64,000 nucleotides of DNA from Pseudomonas fluorescens (GCF_902497775.2 NZ_OZ024668.1:1263826-1327825), one strand, 5' to 3'. Positions 29,935-43,514 are shown, counted from the first letter of the stretch. A program made the numbers and translations. Notes: generated by a model not told the origin, from the sequence alone.

Positions 29935-30741
29935 ATGATGCGCCTGAGTGCGTTGTACCGATACCCGCTCAAATCAGCGCGCGGCGAGGCGCTGCAGACT
30001 TCCTCGCTGGACCTTCTGGGCTTGAGCGGGGACCGCCGCTGGCTGCTGGTGGAACGCGACAATGGGCGTTTCCTGACCCAGCGCATGTACCCGCAGATGA
30101 GTCAGCTGGCAGCCTTGCACCATGCCGATGGCAGCCTCATCCTGCAGGCGCCGGGCTACCCCGCCTTGCACGTTGCCGTGCCGCACCCCGATAGCGACCT
30201 GCGCGGCATCACCATCTGGCGCGATACGTTTCGCGTGCCGGATGCCGGCGACGCCGCTGCCCAGTGGCTCAGCGAGTTCATCGGCAAGGAAGTGCGCCTG
30301 GTGCATGTGCCCGAGCAACGCGCGCGTTACCTACCCAATGGTTATGGTTTGAACAGCGACCGTGTGGCGTTCGCCGACGGTTTCCCGTTGCTGCTGATTG
30401 GCCAGGCGTCGCTGGATGACCTGGTCGCCAAGGTCGGGCGGCCGTTGGAGATGCTGCGCTTTCGTCCCAACCTGGTGGTGGAGGGCAGTGATGCCTTTGC
30501 CGAGGATGGTTGGAAGCGCATCCGTATCGGCGCAGTCGAGTTCCGTGTGCTCAAGCCCTGCGAGCGCTGCATCATGACCACCATCGACCCGCAGACCGGC
30601 GAGCGCAGCCCGGATCGCGAGCCACTGGCGACCCTCAGAACCTATCGGCAGAAGGAAGGGGATGTGCTGTTTGGCCAGAACCTGGTGGCAGATGGGGCGG
30701 GGGTGCTTGAGGTGGGGATGGCGGTGACGGTGCTGGAGTAG
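29935..30741 (+). CDS. MOSC-domain protein (YcbX-like)
   Basis: This 268-residue protein has an N-terminal MOSC_N beta-barrel region (LSALYRYPLKSARGEAL) and a C-terminal MOSC domain with FRPNLVVEGSDAFAEDGW near 180 and the conserved cysteine motif KPCERCIMTTIDPQTGER near 207. MOSC proteins bind molybdenum cofactor; YcbX in E. coli reduces N-hydroxylated base analogues. It lacks the C-terminal ferredoxin domain of full YcbX, so an electron-transfer partner must come from elsewhere. The molybdenum cofactor genes moaB-moeA lie about 8 kb away. Confidence 0.88.
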   Translation: MMRLSALYRYPLKSARGEALQTSSLDLLGLSGDRRWLLVERDNGRFLTQRMYPQMSQLAALHHADGSLILQAPGYPALHVAVPHPDSDLRGITIWRDTFRVPDAGDAAAQWLSEFIGKEVRLVHVPEQRARYLPNGYGLNSDRVAFADGFPLLLIGQASLDDLVAKVGRPLEMLRFRPNLVVEGSDAFAEDGWKRIRIGAVEFRVLKPCERCIMTTIDPQTGERSPDREPLATLRTYRQKEGDVLFGQNLVADGAGVLEVGMAVTVLE

Positions 30742-30758
30742 TTCGGCTGTGGACTTCT

Positions 30759-30817
30759 ATCGCAGGGCAAGCCCGCTCCCACAACATTGCACTGTGGGAG
30801 CGGGCTTGCCCCGCGAT
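30759..30817. repeat. REP pair (REPIN-like)
   Basis: Opposed REP cores at 30759-30783 and 30793-30817 (TGTGGGAGCGGGCTTGCCCC and its inverse) form a near-perfect hairpin with a nine-base spacer. It separates the MOSC gene from slt, which are convergent. Confidence 0.9.
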
Positions 30818-30825
30818 GGCATCAA

Positions 30826-32754
30826 TCACTGATCGTCAAAATACCGCTCATGCCAATCCACCAGCGGCTGCGGTGAATTGAGCTTCTGCCCGTAGATCAC
30901 CGAATACGACAGTACGTTCTGCACGTACTGACGCGTCTCGTCGAACGGGATCGACTCGACCCAAACGTCGAAACTCAGGTGGTCGGCGCCGCGCAGCCAC
31001 TGGCGCACACGGCCGGGGCCGGCGTTGTAGGCGGCGGAGGCAAGCACGCGGTTGCCGTTGAACTGGCTGTGCACCTGGCTCAGGTAGGCGGCGCCCAGCT
31101 GGATGTTCTTGTCCGGGTTGAACACCTGCGCCGGTGAAGCCAGCGGGATGCTGAACTTGCGTGCGGTCTCTTTGGCGGTGGCCGGCATCAGTTGCATCAG
31201 GCCGCTGGCGCCGACGCTGGAGCGGGCATCTTCCATGAACGCGCTTTCCTGGCGGGTAATGGCAAACACCCAACTCGAATGCAGGCCGCGCACCTTGGCT
31301 TCGCGCACCAGGGTGTCGCGGTGGGCCATCGGGAAACGGATGTCCAGGTCGTCCCAATATTTGGCCTGGCTGATGGTGCGAATTGCCGGGAAGTACCAGC
31401 GCATGTCGTAGGCCAGCTTGGCCTGGGCGACCATCTCGTCACGGTTGAAATGACGGCTGACGTGGTACCACTCGCGGCGACCATCGACGATCTGCCCGCG
31501 GGCGTGGAATTCCAGCGCGCGCTTGATCCCCGGGGTGTTGCGGACTTTGCTGACGAGCTGCTGGCTCAGCACCAGCGGCTTGTTGTTCAACTGGTAAGGC
31601 GTCTGCGAGCGGTCGGCGGCGAGGAAACCGTAGAAGTCGCGCTCGCGGGCCACGGTTTTGTACAGCAGCGGGATCTGCGGGTTCTTCGGTTGTGCCAGCT
31701 CCAGGCTGCGCGCCTGCCAGTAGCGCCAGCGGTTGCTGGTGGCCAGGTCTTGCGGCAGGCGTTTGGTCAGCTCGTAGGCATCTTCCCAGCGGCCCAGGCG
31801 CAGCAGCAGGCGCAGGCGCCACTCGGTGACGGTGTTGTCACGCAGCTCCGGGTCGTAGCGGGTCATCAGGTCCAGCGCCCGCGGGTCGTAGCGACGCGCC
31901 AGGGTCAGGCCGATTTCGCGGGCGATGGCGACTTTCTCGTCACGGGAGAAGTGCATGCGGTTGGCGTAGTCATCGAGCAGGCTCATGGCCCGCTCCGGAT
32001 CCTGGCGGGCCAGGCGGCGCAGGCCCAGGCTGACCACGTCGGACATCGCCTCGTTGACCGGGGCGAAGCGTCCGGGCTGGTTGAGCAGCTCGGGTTTTTG
32101 CGCCACGTCGATGAGCAGGCGGCCTTGTGGCGCCAGGGTGTTGAGGCTCTTGACCAGGGTGTTGGCCAGCGCATAGTTGCGGGTCTGTGCCGCCAGCTTG
32201 GCGCGTTCCCAACGTTTTTGCTCGGTCAGTTGGCCTTCGGCGGCCCAACGTTCGAACAGGGCATCGCAGGCTGCCGGTTGCGACTTGCCAACCAGCCAGA
32301 GCTTCTCGGCACTGGCGTAGCCTTCGGCGCGCAGGCCATGGCTGAGCTGGTACTGGCCGTTGAGGCAGTCCAGTTCGGTGAAATTGAGCTTCGGATCGTA
32401 GTATTTGGTGAAGGTCGCCCAGTCACCACGCTCGGCCAGCCAGCGCAACCAGCGCAGCTTCATCCAGTTGGCCTGGGGCAGGTCGCCGTGGGCGGCGAGG
32501 AATTTCTCGATTTCGTCGTTGCTGGCGCCTTTAAGCCGGGCGGTCAGTTCGTCGTAGGCCAGGTAAGGCGTCAACGGATAATCGCGCAGGGCATCGGCAT
32601 AGCGCAGGTACGGACCCTTGTCGCCCTTGGCCAGGGCGCGTTTGGCTTCATCGTAATATTGACGTTGCTGGGTGATGTCGGTGGCCTGGGCAACACCCAC
32701 TGCCGAGGCAGTGAGAAGCAGGCTGGATACTAGGCGGAACAGGCGGCTGCGCAT
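30826..32754 (-). CDS. slt: Soluble lytic murein transglycosylase
   Basis: This 642-residue protein starts at ATG 32754 (MRSRLFRLVSSLLLTASAVG) with GGAAG upstream. A signal peptide ends near AQA at about 24. A long helical superhelical domain (about 30-430) is followed by the linker and the lysozyme-like catalytic domain with RQESAFMEDARSSVGASGLM; the catalytic Glu is near residue 503. Later motifs are NIQLGAAYLSQV and ASAAYNAGPGRVRQWL. It cleaves peptidoglycan glycan strands in the periplasm, forming 1,6-anhydromuropeptides that NagZ (also in this window) processes in recycling. Confidence 0.94.
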   Translation of the reverse strand: MRSRLFRLVSSLLLTASAVGVAQATDITQQRQYYDEAKRALAKGDKGPYLRYADALRDYPLTPYLAYDELTARLKGASNDEIEKFLAAHGDLPQANWMKLRWLRWLAERGDWATFTKYYDPKLNFTELDCLNGQYQLSHGLRAEGYASAEKLWLVGKSQPAACDALFERWAAEGQLTEQKRWERAKLAAQTRNYALANTLVKSLNTLAPQGRLLIDVAQKPELLNQPGRFAPVNEAMSDVVSLGLRRLARQDPERAMSLLDDYANRMHFSRDEKVAIAREIGLTLARRYDPRALDLMTRYDPELRDNTVTEWRLRLLLRLGRWEDAYELTKRLPQDLATSNRWRYWQARSLELAQPKNPQIPLLYKTVARERDFYGFLAADRSQTPYQLNNKPLVLSQQLVSKVRNTPGIKRALEFHARGQIVDGRREWYHVSRHFNRDEMVAQAKLAYDMRWYFPAIRTISQAKYWDDLDIRFPMAHRDTLVREAKVRGLHSSWVFAITRQESAFMEDARSSVGASGLMQLMPATAKETARKFSIPLASPAQVFNPDKNIQLGAAYLSQVHSQFNGNRVLASAAYNAGPGRVRQWLRGADHLSFDVWVESIPFDETRQYVQNVLSYSVIYGQKLNSPQPLVDWHERYFDDQ

Positions 32755-32975
32755 GAGACTTCCGGGCAGTTTGACCATGAAAAGTGACGGCGAAGCCAGC
32801 ACTGTTGGAGTTGCATTGCCTTAGCTTAGCCGGTTGCCGCAGGCGGATGAAAGCATTGTGCTTGTATCTGGTTGTAAAGAAGGGGCCTGTCGTCGGAAGG
32901 TGCTGTAGGACGCTCTGCCTAATGTGAAGCCGGCCCAAGTCGGGTAGAATGCGCGCCCGGTTTTTGGAGAAGATC

Positions 32976-34886
<1,911 letters not shown>

Positions 34887-34892
34887 AGGGCA

Positions 34893-34922
34893 GGGCCCGG
34901 CGCATGAACCTGCGCCGGGCCC
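34893..34922. terminator. Bidirectional hairpin between uup and the universal stress protein
   Basis: GGGCCCGGCGCA (34893-34904) pairs perfectly with TGCGCCGGGCCC (34911-34922) around a six-base loop, in the 45-base gap between convergent genes. No clear T-run on either side. Confidence 0.55.
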
Positions 34923-34931
34923 GCCAGGGTC

Positions 34932-35375
34932 TTACTCGGTTTTTTTCTGCAGACGTACCGCCAGCACATCGCAAGGTGCGCCGTGCAGTACGTCGTTGGC
35001 GGTGGAGCCCAGCAGCAGGGCCAGGCCGTGGCGGCCATGGCTGCCGACCACGATCAGGTCGCACTTCTGGTCCTTGGCCAACTGGTGGATTTCCTGGCGT
35101 GGCTGACCGTAGGTCAGGTGCGAATCGCCGCGGTTGATTTCCGGGTACTTGTTGAACAGGCGGTCCATGCGCTCCTTGGCCTGGTCGAACTGTTGCTGTT
35201 GCAACTGCGACAGGTCCATTGGCACGTCGCCGCCAAAGGCCATGGCCATGGGTTCGACAATGTGCACCAGTGACACCTTGGCACCGGTAGGTTCAGCCAG
35301 CTTCATGGCACGTTTGATGACCGGGTCGCATTCTTCGGTCAGGTCGACGGCAACCAGTATGTGTTCGTAGGGCAT
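34932..35375 (-). CDS. Universal stress protein UspA family
   Basis: This 147-residue protein has the single-domain Usp fold: MPYEHILVAVDLTEECDPVI at the N terminus and the nucleotide-binding motif LIVVGSHGRHGLALLLGSTA near 110-130, a GxxGxxxxxxGS pattern seen in ATP-binding UspFG-type members. These proteins bind ATP and raise survival under starvation or oxygen limitation. It is convergent with uup and divergent from the small membrane-anchored protein gene. Confidence 0.92.
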   Translation of the reverse strand: MPYEHILVAVDLTEECDPVIKRAMKLAEPTGAKVSLVHIVEPMAMAFGGDVPMDLSQLQQQQFDQAKERMDRLFNKYPEINRGDSHLTYGQPRQEIHQLAKDQKCDLIVVGSHGRHGLALLLGSTANDVLHGAPCDVLAVRLQKKTE

Positions 35376-35484
35376 GAGAAGCTCTCCTGACAGTCGCGAT
35401 AGTTCAAGTATGGTCGGTTTCAGGCTGATCGTTTCGAACCACGGCTAACCAGCTCATTTGCAAAGCTTTATGGGAACAACAGAT

Positions 35485-35922
35485 ATGACGGTCTGGGTAG
35501 TGGTGTCAATCCTTGCGCTGATTCTCAGCCCTTTGGCTTGGTTGCGTCCCTCGCGCAAGCAGAGCGGCCAGATGGCTCTGCGCATGGAAGCGCGGCGCAT
35601 GGGCCTGGCCATGCAACTGGCGCCCCAGGAGTGGCCGCACTGGCTGCCCAAGGAGCCGCCAAGCCCCTGTGCGCAGTACTTGCGCCCCCGGCGCCAAGGG
35701 CGCAGCGACAGCTGGTGCTACTGGCAGACCACCCCAGGCGTGTGGCTCAACCAGTGGCGTGAGCCTTGCACCGATGCTGTGCATGCCGAGCAGTTGGCGC
35801 GCTTGCCAGAGAGCGTCTACAAGGTCGAGGCAGGCCCGCAGATGGTGGCGCTGTATTGGGGGGAGCGGGGCGAAACGTCTGTATTGCAGGATATTGCCGA
35901 AGTGCTGAAAGCCTTGGCCTGA
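35485..35922 (+). CDS. Membrane-anchored protein of unknown function
   Basis: The 145-residue protein is taken from ATG 35485 (MTVWVVVSILALILSPLAWL); two upstream ATGs in frame (35458, 35470) are possible. One N-terminal transmembrane helix (about 2-20) is followed by an arginine-rich soluble part with several Trp residues (WPHWLPKEPPSP, SWCYWQTTPGVWLNQW). The helix followed by positive residues suggests the bulk lies in the cytoplasm. I do not recognise a domain. Confidence 0.75.
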   Translation: MTVWVVVSILALILSPLAWLRPSRKQSGQMALRMEARRMGLAMQLAPQEWPHWLPKEPPSPCAQYLRPRRQGRSDSWCYWQTTPGVWLNQWREPCTDAVHAEQLARLPESVYKVEAGPQMVALYWGERGETSVLQDIAEVLKALA

Positions 35923-35932
35923 TTGCCATCAA

Positions 35933-35960
35933 TAAAAAGCCCGATTCGCAGATCGGGCGG
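35933..35960 (-). terminator. Minus-strand-facing terminator-like hairpin with no assigned gene
   Basis: GCCCGAT pairs with ATCGGGC around TCGCAG. On the minus strand the stem is followed by TTTTTATTG, a proper T-run; on the plus strand there is none. The plus-strand gene ends just before, but no minus-strand gene has been found upstream (36000-36400). Confidence 0.55.
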
Positions 35961-36404
35961 ACAGGCCAGGCAGGCCGGTGTAATGTTTCAATCCCTCCCA
36001 GTGTAGTCATCTCGCGACTCTCTGCTGCATATCCCCCGGTTTTTTCGCGTTGAACGATGATCGCGGCGTGTAAGCCATTGACCACTATCGCGGCAATGAA
36101 TGGCGCGCCATCAGCGGCGCGGCTGTTTGCCCCCTGTCAGCAGGAAATGACCGCAAAGTCGCGTTTTCACGGTGCTTTTGGGTATTTGACAACGGCGATC
36201 TTTTCGTTGAATGTGTGCATACCCAAATCAAACGGGCGTATGAATTGAGCGTTTGTATTGTCAGACGGCTCTTACAGAATCCCGACTATCGCGCTGGCGG
36301 GTGTGCCTGGAGCAAGGGTTCGGCAACAACGGCCAATGGCCGGCCGGGCCTTTCACCAGCGATCGGCGTGTACAGTTCAGCTTCCATATCGTGGAGATCA
36401 GTTG
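35961..36404 (+). promoter_or_regulatory. Noncoding leader and promoter region of fadBA
   Basis: The 440-base interval has no convincing protein gene. A TTGACA at 36186-36191 lies 17 bases before GAATGT (36209-36214), a possible sigma-70 promoter with a weak -10. A PsrA-like half-palindrome follows at 36229-36242. Extending fadB upstream to the next in-frame start (36258) is not supported, since fadB starts with a good site at 36405. A minus-strand transcript ending at the 35933-35960 hairpin is possible. Confidence 0.45.
36229..36242. promoter_or_regulatory. PsrA-like site upstream of fadB
   Basis: CAAAC-GGGC-GTATG matches the reported PsrA motif (G/C)AAAC-N2-4-GTTT(G/C) fully in the left half and at four of five positions in the right half. 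It lies 163 bases before the fadB start, near a possible promoter. Confidence 0.45.
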
Positions 36405-38552
36405 ATGATTTACGAAGGTAAAGCCATCACGGTTAAGGCTCTTGAAAGCGGCATCGTCGAACTGAAGTTCGACCTCAAGGGTGAGTCCGTCAACAAGTTC
36501 AACCGTCTTACCCTGAACGAATTGCGTCAGGCCGTAGACACCATCAAAGCCGACGCATCGATCAAAGGCGTGATTGTCAGCAGTGGCAAGGACGTGTTCA
36601 TCGTCGGCGCGGACATCACCGAGTTTGTCGATAACTTCAAGCTGCCCGAGGCCGAACTGGTCGCTGGCAACCTGGAAGCCAACCGGATTTTCAGCGATTT
36701 CGAAGACCTGGCCGTGCCGACCGTTGCTGTGATCAATGGCATCGCCCTGGGCGGCGGTCTGGAAATGTGCCTGGCTGCCGACTACCGCATCATGGCCACC
36801 AGCGCCAAGATCGGCCTGCCGGAAGTCAAACTGGGTATCTACCCGGGCTTTGGCGGTACCGTGCGCCTGCCGCGCATCATTGGTGCCGACAATGCCATCG
36901 AATGGATTGCCGCCGGCAAGGAAAACCGTGCTGAAGACGCGCTGAAAGTCGGCGCCGTCGATGCCGTGGTGGTTCCTGAGCTGTTGCAGGCTGCAGCCCT
37001 GGACCTGATCAAGCGCGCCATCAGCGGCGAGCTCGATCACAAGGCCAAGCGCCAGCCAAAACTGGAAAAACTCAAGCTCAACGCCATCGAGCAGATGATG
37101 TCGTTCGAAACCGCCAAAGGTTTTGTTGCCGGTCAAGCTGGCCCGAACTACCCGGCGCCAGTCGAAGCGATCAAGAGCATCCAGAAGGCCGCCAACTTCG
37201 GTCGTGACAAGGCCCTGGAAGTCGAGGCCGCAGGCTTCGTCAAACTGGCCAAGACCTCGGTTGCCGAGAGCCTGATCGGCCTGTTCCTCAACGATCAGGA
37301 GCTCAAGCGCAAAGCCAAGGCCCATGACGAGATCGCTCACGACGTGAAGCAGGCCGCCGTACTCGGCGCCGGCATCATGGGGGGCGGCATCGCTTACCAG
37401 TCGGCGGTCAAGGGCACCCCGATCCTGATGAAGGACATCAACGAAAGCGCCATCCAGCTGGGCTTGAACGAAGCCTCCAAGCTGCTCGGCAAGCGCGTTG
37501 AAAAAGGCCGCCTGACCCCGGCGAAAATGGCCGAAGCGCTGAACGCGATTCGCCCGACCCTGTCCTACGGCGACTTCGGCAACGTCGACATCGTCGTCGA
37601 AGCCGTGGTTGAAAACCCCAAGGTCAAGCAAGCAGTGCTGGCTGAAGTGGAAGGCCAGGTCAAGGAAGACGCAATCCTCGCTTCCAACACCTCGACCATC
37701 TCCATCAACCTGCTGGCCAAGGCCCTCAAGCGTCCGGAAAACTTCGTCGGCATGCACTTCTTCAACCCGGTGCACATGATGCCGCTGGTCGAAGTCATCC
37801 GTGGCGAGAAGTCCAGCGAAGTGGCTGTCGCTACCACCGTGGCCTACGCCAAGAAGATGGGCAAGAACCCGATCGTGGTCAACGACTGCCCGGGCTTTTT
37901 GGTCAACCGCGTACTGTTCCCGTACTTCGGCGGTTTTGCCAAGCTGGTCAGCGCCGGTGTCGACTTCGTGCGCATCGACAAGATCATGGAAAAATTCGGC
38001 TGGCCGATGGGCCCGGCCTACCTGATGGACGTGGTCGGTATCGACACCGGTCACCACGGCCGTGACGTCATGGCCGAAGGCTTCCCGGACCGCATGAAGG
38101 ACGACCGCCGTTCGGCCGTCGACGTGCTGTACGAAGCCAAGCGCCTGGGCCAGAAGAACGGCAAGGGCTTCTACGCCTACGAGACCGACAAGCGCGGCAA
38201 GCCGAAGAAAGTCGCTGACGCGGCAGTCCTCGAAGTGCTCAAGCCGATCGTCTACGAGCAGCGTGAAGTCAGCGACGAAGACATCATCAACTGGATGATG
38301 ATCCCGCTGTGCCTGGAAACCGTTCGCTGCCTGGAAGACGGCATCGTCGATACCGCTGCCGAAGCCGACATGGGCCTGGTCTACGGTATTGGTTTCCCTC
38401 CCTTCCGTGGCGGCGCGCTGCGTTACATCGACTCGATCGGTGTAGCCGAATTCGTTGCCCTGGCCGACAAGTACGCCGATCTGGGTCCGCTGTATCACCC
38501 CACCGCGAAGCTGCGTGAAATGGCCAAGAGTGGCCAGAGCTTCTTCGGTTAA
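36405..38552 (+). CDS. fadB: Fatty acid oxidation complex subunit alpha
   Basis: This 715-residue protein starts at ATG 36405 with GGAG upstream. The N-terminal crotonase domain (about 1-190) has [20 protein letters not shown] and [19 protein letters not shown], carrying the enoyl-CoA hydratase Glu residues. The C-terminal part has the NAD-binding motif [17 protein letters not shown] near 320 and the 3-hydroxyacyl-CoA dehydrogenase motif [19 protein letters not shown] near 445 with the catalytic His. It performs hydration and oxidation steps of beta-oxidation and forms a complex with FadA, 31 bases downstream. PsrA represses the homologous operon in P. aeruginosa. Confidence 0.97.
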   Translation: MIYEGKAITVKALESGIVELKFDLKGESVNKFNRLTLNELRQAVDTIKADASIKGVIVSSGKDVFIVGADITEFVDNFKLPEAELVAGNLEANRIFSDFEDLAVPTVAVINGIALGGGLEMCLAADYRIMATSAKIGLPEVKLGIYPGFGGTVRLPRIIGADNAIEWIAAGKENRAEDALKVGAVDAVVVPELLQAAALDLIKRAISGELDHKAKRQPKLEKLKLNAIEQMMSFETAKGFVAGQAGPNYPAPVEAIKSIQKAANFGRDKALEVEAAGFVKLAKTSVAESLIGLFLNDQELKRKAKAHDEIAHDVKQAAVLGAGIMGGGIAYQSAVKGTPILMKDINESAIQLGLNEASKLLGKRVEKGRLTPAKMAEALNAIRPTLSYGDFGNVDIVVEAVVENPKVKQAVLAEVEGQVKEDAILASNTSTISINLLAKALKRPENFVGMHFFNPVHMMPLVEVIRGEKSSEVAVATTVAYAKKMGKNPIVVNDCPGFLVNRVLFPYFGGFAKLVSAGVDFVRIDKIMEKFGWPMGPAYLMDVVGIDTGHHGRDVMAEGFPDRMKDDRRSAVDVLYEAKRLGQKNGKGFYAYETDKRGKPKKVADAAVLEVLKPIVYEQREVSDEDIINWMMIPLCLETVRCLEDGIVDTAAEADMGLVYGIGFPPFRGGALRYIDSIGVAEFVALADKYADLGPLYHPTAKLREMAKSGQSFFG

Positions 38553-38568
38553 GCGCCCAACGATATAG

Positions 38569-39759
<1,191 letters not shown>

Positions 39760-39774
39760 CGCTTCGCTGGATGG

Positions 39775-39806
39775 AAACCGGGGCCTGGTGCCCCGGTTTT
39801 TGTTTT
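39775..39806 (+). terminator. Rho-independent terminator of fadBA
   Basis: AAACCGGGGC (39775-39784) pairs with GCCCCGGTTT (39790-39799), loop CTGGT, followed by TTGTTTTT. It lies 15 bases after the fadA stop. Confidence 0.9.
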
Positions 39807-39838
39807 TGCAGGAAATTTTTTTCAAGAGGGTGAGCAAC

Positions 39839-40090
39839 ATGCAGATACAACCAGGCGTATACCGGCATTACAAGGGGCCTGAGTATCGTGTGTTCGGCGC
39901 CGCGCGCCATTCCGAGACCGAAGAGTGGGTGGTGTTCTACCAGGCCCTGTACGGCGAATTCGGCCTTTGGGTGCGACCACTTTCGATGTTTCTCGAGTCG
40001 GTCGAGGTTGACGGCGAGCAAGTGCCGCGCTTTGCTTTGGTCAAGGCTGAAACCGGGCTGATTTCCGGGTCCGAAGCCAAGGGTGGCTAA
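39839..40090 (+). CDS. DUF1653-family protein
   Basis: This 83-residue protein starts at ATG 39839 (MQIQPGVYRHYKGPEYRVFG). It shows the DUF1653 pattern: GVYRHYKGPEYRVFGAARHSETEEWVVFYQALYGEFGLWVRPLSMF, a compact beta-rich fold also found fused to other domains. Function is not known. The conserved aromatic and charged residues suggest a binding rather than catalytic role. It lies between the fadBA terminator and topA. Confidence 0.86.
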   Translation: MQIQPGVYRHYKGPEYRVFGAARHSETEEWVVFYQALYGEFGLWVRPLSMFLESVEVDGEQVPRFALVKAETGLISGSEAKGG

Positions 40091-40190
40091 AGCCCCGCGC
40101 TTGACCTCACTCTGTTGCCACTATATATAGCGGTGCCGCGTCAGGTACCTGCCGTGTTTTTATTTTCAGTATTCAGGAATTTTCCGATCC

Positions 40191-42803
40191 ATGGGCAAAT
40201 CGCTGGTCATTGTGGAATCCCCGGCTAAGGCCAAGACCATCAACAAGTACCTGGGCAGCCAGTACGTGGTGAAGTCGAGTATCGGCCATATCCGAGACCT
40301 GCCCACCAGCGGTTCGGCCAGCGCCAGCAAAGAGCCAGCCGCCAAGCGTGGCAAGGCCGCCGCAGGCGAAGCGCCAGCCTTGTCGCCGAAAGAGAAGGCG
40401 CGCAAGCAGCTGGTCGCGCGCATGGGCGTCGACCCTGACCACGGCTGGAAAGCCAAGTACGAGATTCTCCCGGGCAAGGAGAAGGTCATCGACGAGCTGC
40501 GCCGCCTGGCCAAAGATGCCGACACCATCTATCTCGCAACCGACTTGGATCGTGAGGGGGAAGCCATTGCCTGGCACCTGCGCGAAGCCATCGGTGGTGA
40601 TGACAGCCGCTACAAGCGTGTGGTGTTCAACGAAATCACCAAGAAAGCCATCCAGGAGGCGTTCTCGCAGCCTGGCGAGCTGGATATCGACCGGGTCAAC
40701 GCCCAGCAGGCGCGACGCTTCCTCGACCGCGTGGTGGGCTACATGGTCTCGCCACTGCTGTGGGCCAAGATCGCCCGCGGCTTGTCTGCCGGCCGTGTGC
40801 AGTCGGTAGCGGTGAAGCTGGTGGTCGAGCGTGAGCGCGAGATCCGTGCCTTCATCCCTGAAGAGTACTGGGAAGTGCACGCCGACCTCGGTACCGCCAA
40901 GGACGCCAAGGTGCGTTTCGAAGTGGCCCGCGAGAACGGCGAGGCCTTCAAGCCGTTGAACGAAGCCCAGGCCATGGCAGCGCTTGCGCAGCTCAAGTCC
41001 TCCAGCTACACCGTGGCCAAGCGTGAAGACCGCCCGACCAGCAGCAAGCCGTCGGCGCCGTTCATCACCTCGACCCTGCAGCAGGCCGCGAGCAACCGCC
41101 TGGGCTTCGGCGTGAAGAAAACCATGATGATGGCCCAGCGTCTGTACGAAGCCGGCTACATCACCTACATGCGTACCGACTCGACCAACCTCTCGGTCGA
41201 TGCGGTGGAAATGGCCCGTAGCTACATCGAAAACGAGTTCGGCAAGAAGTACCTGCCTGAAGCGCCGATCGTCTACGGCAGCAAAGAGGGTGCCCAGGAG
41301 GCGCACGAAGCGATTCGTCCTTCCGACGTCAACACTCATCCGACCAAGCTCAGCGGCATGGAGCGTGACGCCGAGCGTCTGTACGAGCTGATCTGGCGCC
41401 AGTTCCTGGCCTGCCAGATGCCGCCGGCGCAGTACCTGTCGACCACCGTCAGCGTCACTGCCGGCAACTTCGAGCTGCGTGCCAAGGGCCGTATCCTCAA
41501 GTTCGACGGTTACACCCGGGTATTGCCGCAACAGAGCAAGCCGGGCGATGACGATGTGTTGCCGGAAATGAACCAGGGCGAAGTGCTCAAGCTGATTCAG
41601 CTCGACCCAAGTCAGCATTTCACCAAGCCGCCAGCGCGTTACTCCGAAGCCAGCCTGGTCAAGGAGATGGAAAAGCGCGGTATCGGTCGTCCTTCGACTT
41701 ACGCTGCGATCATCTCGACCATTCAGGATCGCGGCTACGTGACCCTGCACAACCGCCGCTTCTACTCCGAGAAGATGGGCGACATCGTCACCGAGCGCCT
41801 GTCCGAGAGCTTCTCCAACCTGATGGACTACGGCTTTACCGCCGGCATGGAAGAGAACCTCGATGACGTGGCCCAGGGCGAGCGCGACTGGAAGAACGTG
41901 CTCGACGAGTTCTACGGCGACTTCAGCAACAAGCTGAAGCTGGCCGAGGACGGCGAGAAGGGCATGCGTGCCAACCAGCCGACCCTGACCAACATTGCCT
42001 GCAAGGAATGTGGCCGGCCAATGATGATTCGCACTGCCTCCACCGGCGTGTTCCTCGGCTGCTCGGGTTACAGCCTGCCGCCCAAAGAGCGCTGCAAGGC
42101 CACCGTCAACCTGGTCCCGGGCGATGAAATCGCCGCTGATGACGAGGGTGAGTCGGAGTCGCGCGTCCTGCTCAACAAGCACCGTTGCCCGATCTGCTCG
42201 ACGGCCATGGATGCCTACCTGCTCGATGAGAAGCGCAAGCTGCACATCTGCGGTAACAACCCTGACTGCACCGGCTACGAGATCGAAGAAGGCAACTACC
42301 GCATCAAGGGCTACGAAGGGCCGAGCCTGGAGTGCGACAAGTGCGGTAGCGAGATGCAGCTCAAGACCGGTCGTTTCGGCAAGTTCTTCGGTTGCACCAA
42401 TGCCGAATGCAAGAACACCCGCAAGCTGCTCAAGAGCGGCGAGGCGGCGCCGCCGAAGATGGACGCGGTGAAGATGCCGGAGCTCAAGTGCGAGAAGGTC
42501 AACGACACCTACGTGCTGCGTGACGGCGCTTCGGGGTTGTTCCTGGCTGCCAGCCAGTTCCCGAAAAACCGCGAGACCCGTGCGCCATTGGTGATCGAGA
42601 TCATCCCGCACAAGGACGAGATCGATCCGAAGTACCACTTCCTCTGCGAAGCGCCGAAGAAGGACCCGGACGGTCGCCCGGCGGTCATCCGCTACAGCCG
42701 CAAGACCAAGGAGCAGTACGTGCAGACCGAGGTTGAGGGCAAGCCGACTGGCTGGCGTGCGTTCTACGACGGCAATGCCTGGAAGGTCGAAGACAAGCGC
42801 TGA
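40191..42803 (+). CDS. topA: DNA topoisomerase I
   Basis: This 870-residue type IA topoisomerase has the N-terminal TOPRIM domain ([39 protein letters not shown] near 115) and the catalytic tyrosine Tyr326 in [13 protein letters not shown]. The C-terminal part carries zinc ribbons: [10 protein letters not shown]...[20 protein letters not shown]...ICGNNPDC and [21 protein letters not shown]. It relaxes negative supercoils by single-strand passage. Length is close to the E. coli enzyme. Confidence 0.97.
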   Translation: MGKSLVIVESPAKAKTINKYLGSQYVVKSSIGHIRDLPTSGSASASKEPAAKRGKAAAGEAPALSPKEKARKQLVARMGVDPDHGWKAKYEILPGKEKVIDELRRLAKDADTIYLATDLDREGEAIAWHLREAIGGDDSRYKRVVFNEITKKAIQEAFSQPGELDIDRVNAQQARRFLDRVVGYMVSPLLWAKIARGLSAGRVQSVAVKLVVEREREIRAFIPEEYWEVHADLGTAKDAKVRFEVARENGEAFKPLNEAQAMAALAQLKSSSYTVAKREDRPTSSKPSAPFITSTLQQAASNRLGFGVKKTMMMAQRLYEAGYITYMRTDSTNLSVDAVEMARSYIENEFGKKYLPEAPIVYGSKEGAQEAHEAIRPSDVNTHPTKLSGMERDAERLYELIWRQFLACQMPPAQYLSTTVSVTAGNFELRAKGRILKFDGYTRVLPQQSKPGDDDVLPEMNQGEVLKLIQLDPSQHFTKPPARYSEASLVKEMEKRGIGRPSTYAAIISTIQDRGYVTLHNRRFYSEKMGDIVTERLSESFSNLMDYGFTAGMEENLDDVAQGERDWKNVLDEFYGDFSNKLKLAEDGEKGMRANQPTLTNIACKECGRPMMIRTASTGVFLGCSGYSLPPKERCKATVNLVPGDEIAADDEGESESRVLLNKHRCPICSTAMDAYLLDEKRKLHICGNNPDCTGYEIEEGNYRIKGYEGPSLECDKCGSEMQLKTGRFGKFFGCTNAECKNTRKLLKSGEAAPPKMDAVKMPELKCEKVNDTYVLRDGASGLFLAASQFPKNRETRAPLVIEIIPHKDEIDPKYHFLCEAPKKDPDGRPAVIRYSRKTKEQYVQTEVEGKPTGWRAFYDGNAWKVEDKR

Positions 42804-42820
42804 TTGGCGGCTTGGGTAAA

Positions 42821-42878
42821 ATCGCGGGGCAAGCCTGCTCCCACAGTAACTCCTGTGGGAGCGGGCTTGCCCCGCGAT
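42821..42878. repeat. REP pair (REPIN-like)
   Basis: Opposed REP cores at 42821-42846 and 42853-42878 form a hairpin with one mismatch and a six-base spacer. It follows topA. Confidence 0.9.
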
Positions 42879-42942
42879 GCTTTTCAGGCCTGCAATGGTG
42901 TAAATTCACAGACCGCCTTGCAGCCTTTCGGAGGGCACCCAG

Positions 42943-43464
42943 ATGGCCCAGGAACTCTATACCCGCACCAACCAGAAGATTTACTTCGCAGGCCTGGCCC
43001 TCGAAGCCCTTGGCAAGGCGCAGGAAAGCCGGGCCATGAACGCCCAGGCGTTGATCCAGGCCGAGCGCGAATCGGCGCTATTCCACCTGTACGGCGCGCT
43101 GCTGGGTCTGTGTCACGAGATTGCCGGGTTCTATCGTTTGCCCCAGGCTGGCGCTCCCCGTGCCGAGCTGCTGCTGACCCGTGAAGTGCTTGAGGCCATC
43201 GCCATTCCAGAAATGGCCGAACTGGTCGAACTGGCCGAGCAACGCGAAACCTGGCTGGCGCAACTGCTCGGCGCTTATGCCGATTTGTTCCGACCGCCGG
43301 TCGCGAAAAAAGCACCAAAAACCGACGTTACCCAACCGCTGATCCAGGCGGTGAGCCTCGATGAACCCGAGGCGCCAGCGCTGTCGCGCGAAGAGCTGGA
43401 AAACTGGCGGCAGAATCTCAAGGGTCTTACGGTTCGTTTTCGTGAAGGTTTGAGTGAGTGCTGA
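42943..43464 (+). CDS. Conserved-looking soluble protein (DUF6586-like), function unknown
   Basis: The 173-residue protein starts at ATG 42943 (MAQELYTRTNQKIYFAGLAL). It is mainly helical, with a conserved-looking segment QALIQAERESALFHLYGALLGLCHEIAGFY near 30-60 and a helix rich in Leu and Glu. No signal peptide, nucleotide-binding motif or metal site is visible. The next gene is 50 bases downstream on the same strand, so the two may be co-transcribed. The family name is a recollection, not a search result. Confidence 0.78.
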   Translation: MAQELYTRTNQKIYFAGLALEALGKAQESRAMNAQALIQAERESALFHLYGALLGLCHEIAGFYRLPQAGAPRAELLLTREVLEAIAIPEMAELVELAEQRETWLAQLLGAYADLFRPPVAKKAPKTDVTQPLIQAVSLDEPEAPALSREELENWRQNLKGLTVRFREGLSEC

Positions 43465-43514
43465 TTGGGGCAGTGGCTGGTACAATGCCGGCCTTTCGTG
43501 GAGAACAGCCCCTT

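Noticed and set aside
36258..36404. An upstream extension of fadB
   Set aside because: The ATG at 36405 has a good ribosome site and matches the usual N terminus; the extra residues look noncoding.
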